Shown: positions 1 to 5,765, counted from the stretch's first letter. The stretch: 9,156 nucleotides of DNA from Deltaproteobacteria bacterium (GCA_016219075.1 JACRCJ010000142.1:1-9156); one strand, 5' to 3'. The notes: generated by a model not told the origin, from the sequence alone. A program made the numbers and translations.

Positions 1-187
1 CGAGCGAGTACTCAAGGGGCATAAACCCCCCGACCGTCCTGAAGACCGCCTCCCCGTTCGCCCCTCCCTCACCCTTCAAAGCGACAGTGGCCGCCTCGTA
101 GTCGGAATCTCCTCTGCCTGACGCAAAGGCCGAAAGCGTCAAAACGGCCAAAACGAGAGCTACGGACGCTATAGGCTTCTTCCACAT
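1..187 (-). CDS. Exported protein of unknown function, N-terminal part only
   Basis: The reading frame starts at ATG (185-187) and stays open for 62 codons to the left edge, so the C-terminus is missing. The start is supported by a GGAGG ribosome-binding site (plus-strand 195-199) 7 bases upstream. The N-terminus is a classical Sec signal peptide: MWKK, a hydrophobic core (residues 6-19), then a probable signal peptidase I site after AFA (residue 22), with no lipobox cysteine. The visible mature part is short, glycine- and acid-rich, and matches no family I recognise. It probably has its own promoter (261-288) and lies beyond two terminators that follow the upstream zinc-ribbon gene. Export is well supported; the function cannot be named. 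Confidence 0.75.
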   Translation of the reverse strand, partial: MWKKPIASVALVLAVLTLSAFASGRGDSDYEAATVALKGEGGANGEAVFRTVGGFMPLEYSL

Positions 188-228
188 ACAGCCGCCTCCA
201 CATCAAGTACCGGCAAAAGAGACAGGAT

Positions 229-251
229 GGCCGTAAAACGGCCTTTCATCC
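229..251. other. Hairpin in the 5' leader of the exported-protein gene
   Basis: GGCCGT (229-234) and ACGGCC (238-243) form a perfect 6-bp stem with an AAA loop. It can extend by GGAT (225-228) with ATCC (248-251) across a 4-base bulge. It falls between the proposed promoter and the ribosome-binding site, so it would lie in the mRNA leader. No clean T-tract follows on the minus strand, so attenuation is only a possibility. Confidence 0.4.
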
Positions 252-260
252 CCTTTTGAA

Positions 261-288
261 GTTTTATCCTTTTCCGGTACGATGTCAA
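261..288 (-). promoter_or_regulatory. Candidate sigma70-type promoter for the exported-protein gene
   Basis: Read on the minus strand there is a perfect -35 TTGACA (plus 283-288), a 16-base spacer, and a -10 TAAAAC (plus 261-266, 4 of 6 matches). It lies just after the minus-strand terminator at 299-326 and points at the gene starting at 187. The expected leader is about 65 bases. Confidence 0.5.
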
Positions 289-298
289 CCTGAGAGGT

Positions 299-326
299 AA
301 AAAAGGCGTCGGATAGCTATATCCGA
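299..326 (-). terminator. Intrinsic terminator, minus strand (second of two)
   Basis: TCGGATA (309-315) and TATCCGA (320-326) form a perfect 7-bp stem with a 4-base loop. On the minus strand the hairpin is followed after four bases by a run of six T (plus 299-304). It lies downstream of the zinc-ribbon gene and upstream of the exported-protein promoter, where it would insulate the two. Confidence 0.6.
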
Positions 327-369
327 GAGTATCGGGGGTGGGGTAAAACGGGAATATCCCTGAAGAGAG

Positions 370-394
370 AAAAAAGGCGGTCCTGCGGAGACCG
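370..394 (-). terminator. Intrinsic terminator of the zinc-ribbon gene
   Basis: CGGTC (378-382) pairs with GACCG (390-394). On the minus strand the stem is followed by CC and six T (plus 370-375). It starts 5 bases after the stop codon of the zinc-ribbon gene. The stem is short but GC-rich, and the position and T-run fit a Rho-independent terminator. Confidence 0.6.
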
Positions 395-398
395 GGGC

Positions 399-572
399 CT
401 AATAGTCCTCTTCGAGGTAATACTCGTCCGTCTTGGTTCTCCTCAGCGCCAGTGGCGTCTGGCAGTACGGACAGAAGACCTGCTCTCCGGGCCTCTCGTC
501 CCCGGACAGCGGCACTTCCACATCGCACATCGGGCAAGTCAGATAGTCGTTGTATGAGGCTTTTAGTGGCAT
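399..572 (-). CDS. Small zinc-ribbon protein, 57 residues
   Basis: Open frame from ATG (570-572) to TAG (399-401), with a strong ribosome-binding site AAGGAG (plus 579-584) 6 bases before the start. The protein has two cysteine pairs, CPMC (residues 13-16) and CPYC (residues 34-37), spaced as in a small zinc ribbon. An acidic, tyrosine-rich tail ends in LEEDY. No membrane segment or signal is visible, so it should be cytoplasmic. Size, the CPxC-GDE-PGE-CPYC order and the acidic C-terminus recall the LysW/ArgW amino-group carrier family. However, the C-terminal glutamate of their EDWGE tail is missing and no lysine or arginine biosynthesis gene is nearby, so carrier function is not claimed. 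The gene is followed by its own terminator and is divergent from the DUF3553-like gene. Coding status is fairly sure; function is unknown. Confidence 0.8.
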   Translation of the reverse strand: MPLKASYNDYLTCPMCDVEVPLSGDERPGEQVFCPYCQTPLALRRTKTDEYYLEEDY

Positions 573-677
573 CTTCGGCTCCTTTCAGGGTTCTCAATGG
601 GGCGCTGATACTAAAAACCCCTTCAATCATCCATATCGTCGGAAAAGAAGAGTTCCTTAAGCTCTTATCCGGGAGAC

Positions 678-697
678 CCGCCCTTTTTTACGGGCGG
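678..697. other. Hairpin in the divergent intergenic region
   Basis: CCGCCC (678-683) and GGGCGG (692-697) form a perfect 6-bp GC stem around an 8-base loop rich in T. The T-run sits in the loop, not after the stem, so it does not read as an intrinsic terminator on either strand. The rest of 573-745 between the two divergent genes shows no other clear signal. Confidence 0.3.
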
Positions 698-748
698 CAC
701 GAAATCGGCACGGCCCCTGGACGTCATTATCGTCCTTTGGATCTTTTT

Positions 749-810
749 TGTCAAGACGGCGGTATTCCTCAATATTTTAACTTGACTGAGGAATCAAAAA
801 AACAGACAAT
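749..810 (+). promoter_or_regulatory. Promoter region of the DUF3553-like gene with nested inverted repeats
   Basis: The best promoter is -35 TTGACT (782-787), 17 bases, -10 GACAAT (805-810), giving a start near 817 and a leader of about 16 bases. A second possible one is TTGTCA (749-754), 18 bases, TATTTT (773-778). Two perfect inverted repeats overlap them: ATTCCTCA (764-771) with TGAGGAAT (787-794), and GTCAAG (750-755) with CTTGAC (781-786). The first repeat covers the -35 box edge and looks like an operator. The regulator is unknown. Confidence 0.45.
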
Positions 811-832
811 ATCCATATAATATGAGGCCGTC

Positions 833-1060
833 GTGTACAAGGAGATAAGAAAATTATACCTCTCGGTGGGTGAGCGGGTGGTTCACCTCAGGCACCCGGA
901 GTGGGGTGTCGGCAAGGTCGTCGAAGAGATGAACTCCAACATACCCGGAGGGATCAGCATGGTAAGGATAGATTTTCACAACGCCGGGCAGAGGACATTC
1001 GACAACAACATGGAAAGCCTCTGGTGCTGCTACCACGCCGGGGTAAGAAGGTTCGGTTAG
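833..1060 (+). CDS. DUF3553-like small protein, 75 residues
   Basis: The frame runs from GTG (833-835) to TAG (1058-1060), with a TGAGG ribosome-binding site (823-827) 5 bases before the start. Residues 12-57 contain VGERVVHLRHPEWGVGKVV and then a beta-rich part with DFHNAGQRTF (47-56). This matches what I remember of DUF3553: a valine/glycine start, HPxWGxGxV, and FxxAGxR/K. Such domains resemble the small beta-barrels (CarD-like or Tudor-like) at the ends of CarD, TRCF and UvrD/PcrA, several of which bind RNA polymerase. That relation is family knowledge, not shown here. Two adjacent cysteines (65-66) and a basic tail follow the domain. The gene stands alone with its own promoter region. 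The molecular role is unknown. Confidence 0.8.
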   Translation: MYKEIRKLYLSVGERVVHLRHPEWGVGKVVEEMNSNIPGGISMVRIDFHNAGQRTFDNNMESLWCCYHAGVRRFG

Positions 1061-1320
1061 CCAATTAAAAAATGAACACCCCTGCAGCTCGCTCCGGGGT
1101 ATCTGAAAACGACCATGTCATTGTGAACAAGGTCTTTTGTATTGTTTTTAACAAAACACCAGGGGCATTGCGCAGTGAATAAAGGAGAGCGAGCGAGCAA
1201 GCCTCTGTATTTATTGCGCGCGAACTTGACAGCGAGCGAAGCAATAGCCCCGAGGCGCGCGCCAGCGCGCAAAAAGGCCTTTTGTAAAGTGCAGCAAGCT
1301 ACCGGGTATTTACCCGAAGA
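1061..1320. repeat. REP-like, hairpin-rich non-coding element
   Basis: This stretch between convergent genes is packed with inverted repeats. The left end is a REP-like hairpin, ACCCC-GCAGC-TC-GCT-GGGGT with one mismatch and one bulge (1078-1100), followed by ATCT. Next are TTTTGT/ACAAAA near 1135-1156 and a long-range stem GGGGCATTGC (1162-1171) with GCAAT-A-GCCCC (1241-1251). Inside that lies AATAAA (1178-1183) with TTTATT (1210-1215). Then come GCGCGC-GCCA-GCGCGC (1255-1270), the palindrome AAAAGGCCTTTT (1272-1283), and a degenerate right-end copy GCAGC-AA-GCT-ACCGGGTAT (1291-1309) overlapping CGGGTA/TACCCG (1303-1316). The motif AGCGAGCGA occurs twice. It resembles dispersed REP or BIME-type elements rather than a gene. 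Reading frames exist across it but have no support. Confidence 0.6.
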
Positions 1321-1329
1321 GTAAATAAG

Positions 1330-1370
1330 AAAAGGGGCTGGTCTTTTCAAGACCCGCCCCTTTTGTTTGT
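1330..1370. terminator. Strong bidirectional intrinsic terminator
   Basis: AAAAGGGGC (1330-1338) pairs with GCCCCTTTT (1356-1364), and GGTCTT (1340-1345) with AAGACC (1349-1354), around a TTC loop. This gives 15 bp with one T-C mismatch. A T-rich tail follows on both strands. On the minus strand it begins about 20 bases after the gpmI stop codon; on the plus strand it would stop transcripts from the DUF3553-like gene or the REP-like region. Confidence 0.9.
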
Positions 1371-1384
1371 TTACGCCGGTAATG

Positions 1385-2917
1385 TCAAAACAGCGGTTTG
1401 CCTGTCATCTCAACGGGTTTTTCCATCCCCATGAGCTTCAACACCGTCGGGGCGATGTCTTCAAGGCCGCCGCCCTTCCTCAATTTCACCCCTTTTTTCT
1501 CACGATCTACGAGTATCAGGGGGACAAGATTTGTCGTGTGCGCCGTGAAAGGGCCGGCCGTCACCGGGTCTATCATCTGTTCAGCGTTCCCGTGGTCGGC
1601 CGTTATTACCACCGACCACCCGTTCCGCACTGCGGCATCCGTTACCATGCCGACGGCCTTATCGACTGCCTCGCAGGCCGCTATCGCCGCCTCAAGCACC
1701 CCGGTATGCCCCACCATGTCCCCGTTGGCGAGGTTCATGAGCAGGAACGAACACTCCCCGGAGTTTATCTTTTCCACGGCGGCAGAGGCTATCTCCATGG
1801 CGCGCATCTCAGGTTTTTTGTCGTATGTCGGGACATCCTTTACCGAGGGTATCAAAAGCCTCTGTTCGCCGGGGAACGGCTCTTCCCTGCCGCCGTTGAA
1901 GAAGAATGTCACATGGGCGTACTTCTCGGTCTCGCTTACGCGGAACTGTTTTACGCCTTTTTTACTCAATACCTCGCCGAGGATGTTGAGAAGCCCCTGA
2001 GGCTTGAAGAGGACCGGAATATTAAGGCTCTTGTCGTACTCGGTCATGCAGGCGAACTCGGCGAGCGCGGGCCGCCGGGTCCTTTCAAACCCGTCAAAGC
2101 CATCAGAGACGAAGGCCCGAGTGATCTCTCTTGCACGGTCGGCCCTGAAGTTGAAGAATATCATCCCGTCGCCGTCGTTGACCGTGCCCACCGGCCTGCC
2201 TTCGCTCACTATCACGGTCGGTGAGACGAACTCGTCGGTCTCTCCCCTGTCGTACGCTTCCTGGACGGCCTCCACGGCGTTAAAGACCTTAAGGCCCGCC
2301 CCATCGACCATGGCGTCCCATACCAACTTGACCCTCTCCCACCGGTTGTCCCTGTCCATGGCGTAATACCGACCGGATACGGTTGCGACCCTGCCGGCCC
2401 CGGTCTTCCCGATATACCCCTCGAGCTCCTCCATATATCCCCTGCCGCTTGACGGAGGGGTGTCCCTGCCGTCGAGGAAGGCATGTATGAATATCTTTTC
2501 TATACCCCTTCTTTTACCAGCCTCTATCACGGCGTACAGGTGCTCCATGTGGCTGTGCACGCCGCCGTCCGAAAGGAGCCCCATCACATGAAGGGAGGCC
2601 CCCCTGTCCTTGACCTTGTCAAGGAGACCCATGAGCACGGGGTTTTTATAGAACTCCCCGTTTTCTATCTCCCTCGTTATCCTGGTCAGCTCCTGAAATA
2701 CTATCCTGCCGGCCCCCATCGTCAGGTGCCCGACCTCGGAGTTGCCCATCTGCCCGTCCGGGAGCCCCACCGAGTAGCCCGATGTGGCGATCGCGGTCGC
2801 AGGGTACTCGGAGGCGAGCCTGGTAAGGTTAGGCGTTGAGGCGAGGACGGTGGCGTTGCCGGACTTCTCCGGGTTTACGCCCCAGCCGTCCATGATGAGC
2901 AGACAGACTCGTTCCAC
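1385..2917 (-). CDS. gpmI: 2,3-bisphosphoglycerate-independent phosphoglycerate mutase
   Basis: Cytoplasmic enzyme that interconverts 3-phosphoglycerate and 2-phosphoglycerate in glycolysis and gluconeogenesis through a phosphoserine intermediate and two Mn ions. The 510 residues equal the usual family length. Visible motifs: the first metal ligand in MDGWG (Asp10); the catalytic serine in GNSEVGH (Ser60); DGRDTPP; the substrate-binding NFRADRARE; NGDMVGHTG (Asp400, His404); TADHGN (Asp441, His442); and AHTTN (His460). All expected ligands are present, so it should be active. The start is GTG (2915-2917) with GGAGA (plus 2924-2928) 6 bases upstream, and the protein begins right before the first strand as usual. 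It is followed by a strong terminator. A 342-base structured gap separates it from the LapA-LapB gene, so it may have a separate promoter, though none was clear. Confidence 0.97.
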   Translation of the reverse strand: MERVCLLIMDGWGVNPEKSGNATVLASTPNLTRLASEYPATAIATSGYSVGLPDGQMGNSEVGHLTMGAGRIVFQELTRITREIENGEFYKNPVLMGLLDKVKDRGASLHVMGLLSDGGVHSHMEHLYAVIEAGKRRGIEKIFIHAFLDGRDTPPSSGRGYMEELEGYIGKTGAGRVATVSGRYYAMDRDNRWERVKLVWDAMVDGAGLKVFNAVEAVQEAYDRGETDEFVSPTVIVSEGRPVGTVNDGDGMIFFNFRADRAREITRAFVSDGFDGFERTRRPALAEFACMTEYDKSLNIPVLFKPQGLLNILGEVLSKKGVKQFRVSETEKYAHVTFFFNGGREEPFPGEQRLLIPSVKDVPTYDKKPEMRAMEIASAAVEKINSGECSFLLMNLANGDMVGHTGVLEAAIAACEAVDKAVGMVTDAAVRNGWSVVITADHGNAEQMIDPVTAGPFTAHTTNLVPLILVDREKKGVKLRKGGGLEDIAPTVLKLMGMEKPVEMTGKPLF

Positions 2918-3259
2918 TTACGGTCTCCGTGTTTTTAGAATAGTTTACAAAACCTCTCCGCGGAAAAGTTGCGGGGTATCTCCTGGAACTTTAACTAGCC
3001 GTACGCCAGGACCGTGCGGTCGGCAATTTCTTAAACGGTCCGGATTGCCGCAGGCCAGCCCATACCGTAAATTGTTGCACCTTTAAACTAGCCGTACGCC
3101 AGTACCCCCTCCCTCGATTGCGAGGGCCGGGCTCCCGTTCTGCTCTTCCGATGCAACGGGAAGCGGGCAGCGGTGAAAACTTTTCTCACACCCACCCTCC
3201 CCCCGTCAAGGAAAAGAGTTTACATGAAACCATGCGGCAAGCCACAGGGAATTGTCTGA
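2918..3259. other. Structured non-coding gap between the LapA-LapB gene and gpmI
   Basis: No supported gene lies here. From left to right: a REP-like piece with CCGC/GCGG and GCGGGGTATCT (2958-2981), which shares CGGGGTATCT with 1095-1104; a duplicated element (see separate entry); the inverted repeat CGGCAAT (3021-3027) with ATTGCCG (3044-3050); and GACCG-TG-CGGTC (3010-3021), whose left arm could instead pair with ACGGTC (3035-3040). Further on are a perfect hairpin CCCTCG-ATTG-CGAGGG (3111-3126) and a longer stem TCCCGTT/AACGGGA (3133-3161). None has a clear T-tract. It would be the untranslated region upstream of gpmI on the minus strand. Confidence 0.5.
2989..3106. repeat. Twin direct repeats, 17 identical bases, about 92 bases apart
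   Basis: AACTAGCCGTACGCCAG occurs at 2993-3009 and at 3086-3102. The match extends to CTTTAA(A)C on the left and (G/T)ACC on the right, with one inserted A and one substitution. The core contains the palindrome CGTACG. The segment between the copies carries the inverted repeats listed for the surrounding gap. It could be paired regulatory sites or an internal duplication. Confidence 0.75.
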
Positions 3260-4612
3260 TTAAAACGCTTTTTTGGCTGCGGCAAGAGGCGTGACCTTCG
3301 CCGCGGTGACGGAACTGTACATGTACAGCGTGTTCCACTCGCCGCATGAAGGGCACCTGGGGGCCCAGGTCTTTGCGTTGTAATTGCAGTCCGAGCATAA
3401 AAACGGCGGCAGGAACTCCCGGTCAAGCCCGAGGGCCTTATGAAAGAGCGCGGCGGCCTTGTTGCTCTGCTTCCGCCTCAGATAGGCCTCCCCCAGGAGT
3501 ATCTGCGGGTAGTACGAGTCCTCGCCTTCGGCAAAAAGCCTTTCAAGCTCCTCTATGGCGTCGTCTATCATTTCAAGCCTTAAGTATAACCTCGATAAAA
3601 GGAGCCTGAGCCTCGTGTCGCTGGGGTTGGAGCTTATCTCCCGCTTGTACCTGTCGAGTATCTTCTCGGGGGCCGATTCCTTCAGGTATATGTCCTCGAG
3701 CTTTAAAAAGACCGGCTCCGAGTTGGCGTACTTCTCCCGCGCCTTCTCCCATACCTTTATCGCGCCCGCGGTATTGCCCTGGCGGCTTAACGCCTCGCCC
3801 AAAAGCAGATGGGCAGGCATGAACGCGTCGTCGTTTTTAAGCACCTCTTTGACCTTTACCACCGCGTCGGCGAGCCTGCCGCCGGCCGCGTCAACGGCGG
3901 CGGCCTCGTACAGCAGCCCCGTCAAAAGCCTCTTTTCCCTCGCCTTGAGCCCGTCGTCCTTCTCTTTATCATATATCGTCTTCTGAAGAAGGGCGGCCTC
4001 GGCCCAATCCCCGGCCTCTATCCTGTGGTCGCGGAGTTTCCTGAGGGCGTACGGGTTCTTCGGGTCGATCTTCAACACCTCGGCAAAGGCCCTGGCGGCC
4101 CTTGACGCGTCCCCGGCCTCCGTGGAGCAGCGCGCTATGGCTATAAGGAGGCCGATGGAGTTGGGATTGCCTATAAAGCCGTTCTCAAGCACCTTAAGGG
4201 CCTCTTTGAGCCTGTTCTCCCTGACATAGGTCTCGGAGAGCGTTATGAGCCTTCCGGTGTCCGAGGGCCTTGCCTTTATCGCCTTCTCTACAAGCTCTCT
4301 CGCTTCGGCGGTGTCCCCCTTGACCAGGGCCTCTATGCCTCTCCTGTAGTTGTCATCGGCCTGCTCGAGCATCCTTTTCTCCCTCCTTGCGCTCAGCTCC
4401 TTGACGGCCCGCTTCGCGTCCACCAGAAGCGAGTTCAGGACGGCGACTATCACGCCCATGAAAAAGCCCGCGAAGAGGATCAGGGTCGAGGGGAGCGCGT
4501 AGGTGTGGTCCCTGGTGACGACGAAGTTAACGACGCCGGGGTTCTGGGTATGGAGGTAAAAAAAGGCAGAGAGTATTATGATGACGACTACGAGCAGTAT
4601 CTTCGTATACAT
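3260..4612 (-). CDS. LapA-LapB fusion: two-TM DUF1049 domain, TPR repeats, C-terminal zinc ribbon
   Basis: A 450-residue inner-membrane protein. Residues 4-20 and 42-62 are membrane helices with the short NPGVVNF-type linker of LapA (DUF1049). They are followed by a basic linker (65-81), about eight TPR-like repeats (85-395), and a rubredoxin-like zinc ribbon, CSDC (406-409) with CPSC (420-423), as at the C-terminus of LapB/YciM. In E. coli, LapA and LapB are separate adjacent genes (102 and 389 residues). LapB ties FtsH to LpxC turnover and so sets lipopolysaccharide levels; a similar role here is inference. Two helices place both ends in the cytoplasm, where LapB works. Start ATG (4610-4612) has only a weak AAGG ribosome-binding site 8 bases upstream. 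The gap to rlmH is 46 bases, so co-transcription is likely. The tail after the ribbon (430-450) is alanine/lysine-rich. Confidence 0.88.
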   Translation of the reverse strand: MYTKILLVVVIIILSAFFYLHTQNPGVVNFVVTRDHTYALPSTLILFAGFFMGVIVAVLNSLLVDAKRAVKELSARREKRMLEQADDNYRRGIEALVKGDTAEARELVEKAIKARPSDTGRLITLSETYVRENRLKEALKVLENGFIGNPNSIGLLIAIARCSTEAGDASRAARAFAEVLKIDPKNPYALRKLRDHRIEAGDWAEAALLQKTIYDKEKDDGLKAREKRLLTGLLYEAAAVDAAGGRLADAVVKVKEVLKNDDAFMPAHLLLGEALSRQGNTAGAIKVWEKAREKYANSEPVFLKLEDIYLKESAPEKILDRYKREISSNPSDTRLRLLLSRLYLRLEMIDDAIEELERLFAEGEDSYYPQILLGEAYLRRKQSNKAAALFHKALGLDREFLPPFLCSDCNYNAKTWAPRCPSCGEWNTLYMYSSVTAAKVTPLAAAKKAF

Positions 4613-4658
4613 GGGTTTTGCCTTTCCGGCCTTCGCCCTGTCGGGTCTGAAGGCCGGC

Positions 4659-5129
4659 TCAGTGGGAGTACGGTTCGTTCCTTATTATCGTGAAAGCCCT
4701 GTAGACCTGTTCCGTAAGGACGAGCCGGGCCAGGTCGTGAGGCAGCGTCATCTTCGACAGTGACAGTATCATATCGGCGGATCCCAGGACATCTTTATGG
4801 AGGCCGAAGGCCCCGCCGGTTATGAAGCAGAGGTTCTTTTTCCCGAGGACCCTGAACCCCTCGACGAAAGAGGCAAAAGAGGCGGAGGCGAACTCCCTGC
4901 CGGAGTCGGCGAGCGCCACGACATAGTCCCCTTTCGCGAGTTTCCCGAGTATCCTCTCGCCCTCTTTTTTAAGTATCCGCTCCCTTGGCGTCTTCGGGGA
5001 CGACGACTCTTCTTTCACCTCGACCGACTCGACCTGGGAGTAATTCCTTATGCGCCTCAAGTATTCATCGACGCCCTCTTTCGCGAACGCTTTTTTGACG
5101 GAGCCGACGGATATAAAGGTGATCTTCAA
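4659..5129 (-). CDS. rlmH: 23S rRNA (pseudouridine1915-N3)-methyltransferase
   Basis: SPOUT-family enzyme that uses SAM to methylate pseudouridine 1915 in helix 69 of 23S rRNA on assembled 70S ribosomes. With the TTG start at 5127-5129 the protein is 156 residues, against 155 in E. coli, and begins MKITFISVG as the family does. An open frame continues upstream, but it overlaps rsfS and the extension is low-complexity. SAM-knot motifs are clear: FITGGAFGL (102-110) and LSLSKMTLPHDLARLVLTEQ (122-141). The C-terminus reads NEPYSH, whereas family members I recall have PYH followed by a basic residue, so a serine lies between Tyr154 and His156. No good ribosome-binding site precedes the TTG. The start is 19 bases after the rsfS stop, so translation may be coupled. 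Confidence 0.92.
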   Translation of the reverse strand: MKITFISVGSVKKAFAKEGVDEYLRRIRNYSQVESVEVKEESSSPKTPRERILKKEGERILGKLAKGDYVVALADSGREFASASFASFVEGFRVLGKKNLCFITGGAFGLHKDVLGSADMILSLSKMTLPHDLARLVLTEQVYRAFTIIRNEPYSH

Positions 5130-5148
5130 TTTTATATATGCGGCGCGC

Positions 5149-5646
5149 TCAATCCTGCTTGGCGGCCTTCTTCGCGCGCGGCCCTGCCTTTGGTTTTTCG
5201 GTCCCGGCCTCCGCGGGCCTTGCGGGGGCGGCCTTTTTCGCCTTGTCCCTGACCTCGGCCATCGGCGCCTCGGCCCAAAGCCCCTCAAGGTCGTAATAAT
5301 CCCTCACAGGCTCAAGGAAGATGTGCACGACGACATCGTTAAAGTCCAGGAGGGCCCATTTGCCTTCAGAGACACCCTCGACCCCGAGCGCTTTTTCGCC
5401 TTTTTTCCTGAGCCCGTCTTCTACGGCGTGCGCGATGGCCTGGACCTGCCTGTCTGACTCGGCGCTGCAGATAAGGATATAGTCCGATACGGCTGAAAGT
5501 TTTTTGATGTTGATGATAACGACCTTCCGGGCCTGTTTCTCCAAAGCCCATCCGGCTATCTCGAGTGCTTTTTTCTTTGATTCCAGGGTATGCGATCTCC
5601 TCTTTCTTTTTTTCTCCGGTCCTTGAACGGGTGTGTCACTCCGCAA
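5149..5646 (-). CDS. rsfS: Ribosome silencing factor RsfS (Iojap family)
   Basis: RsfS binds L14 (uL14) on the 50S subunit, blocks joining of the 30S and lowers translation when nutrients run short. The family core is residues 22-128, with KKLSAVSDYILICSAESDRQ and the closing region GKWALLDFNDVVVHIFLEPVRDYYDLEGLW. The protein is longer than the usual 105-120 residues for two reasons. The C-terminal ~40 residues are a lysine/alanine/proline-rich, probably disordered tail. The TTG start at 5646 adds a basic stretch (EKKRKRRS). That TTG has no ribosome-binding site. A strong GAGGAGA (plus 5596-5602) precedes an in-frame CTG at 5584-5586, which would give 145 residues starting just before the core. 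The start is therefore uncertain. A candidate promoter (5681-5708) and a hairpin (5707-5738) separate it from nadD. Confidence 0.93.
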   Translation of the reverse strand: MRSDTPVQGPEKKRKRRSHTLESKKKALEIAGWALEKQARKVVIINIKKLSAVSDYILICSAESDRQVQAIAHAVEDGLRKKGEKALGVEGVSEGKWALLDFNDVVVHIFLEPVRDYYDLEGLWAEAPMAEVRDKAKKAAPARPAEAGTEKPKAGPRAKKAAKQD

Positions 5647-5680
5647 TCCCGTAGCGTTAGCGTTGGGTCAAGGAGTGGCA

Positions 5681-5708
5681 AATATAAATGATTTTTCCGT
5701 ACCATCAA
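5681..5708 (-). promoter_or_regulatory. Candidate promoter for rsfS-rlmH-lapAB
   Basis: On the minus strand: -35 TTGATG (plus 5703-5708, 4 of 6), 16-base spacer, -10 TATATT (plus 5681-5686, 5 of 6). It begins in the T-tail of the hairpin at 5707-5738, an arrangement in which one transcript ends and another begins. Confidence 0.4.
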
Positions 5709-5738
5709 AATTCTCCGCCATTCATGGCGGAGAATTTT
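5707..5738. terminator. Perfect hairpin between nadD and rsfS, probable terminator or attenuator
   Basis: AAAATTCTCCGCC (5707-5719) and GGCGGAGAATTTT (5726-5738) form a 13-bp perfect stem around a six-base loop. A-runs and T-runs close the base on both sides, so it can act in either direction. It lies 28 bases after the nadD stop codon. The T-run outside the stem is short, so full termination is uncertain. Confidence 0.6.
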
Positions 5739-5765
5739 AAAACCGTCTTTCGGGGCTGTGTAGAG

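Noticed and set aside
169..630. 153-residue minus-strand frame and a 122-residue plus-strand frame (452-820) near the zinc-ribbon gene
   Set aside because: They overlap the well-supported zinc-ribbon gene and its terminators in other frames and lack domains.
816..821. A perfect TATAAT before the DUF3553-like gene
   Set aside because: TTGACT lies 28 bases upstream, too far, and no other -35 fits. Transcription from it would start too close to the ribosome-binding site. GACAAT at 805-810 fits better.
1142..1324. 60-residue frame on the plus strand and a 97-residue frame on the minus strand (1057-1350) across the hairpin-rich region
   Set aside because: Both are built from inverted repeats, lack a good ribosome-binding site and show no domain. 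They look like chance frames through a repeat element.
1367..2224. Long plus-strand frames (285 and 200 residues) opposite gpmI
   Set aside because: They are antisense to a complete, motif-bearing gpmI; their composition is that of a complementary frame and no domain is visible.
5130..5288. N-terminal extension of rlmH overlapping rsfS
   Set aside because: The extension is arginine/proline-rich out-of-frame rsfS tail. The family start MKITFISVG matches the TTG at 5129.
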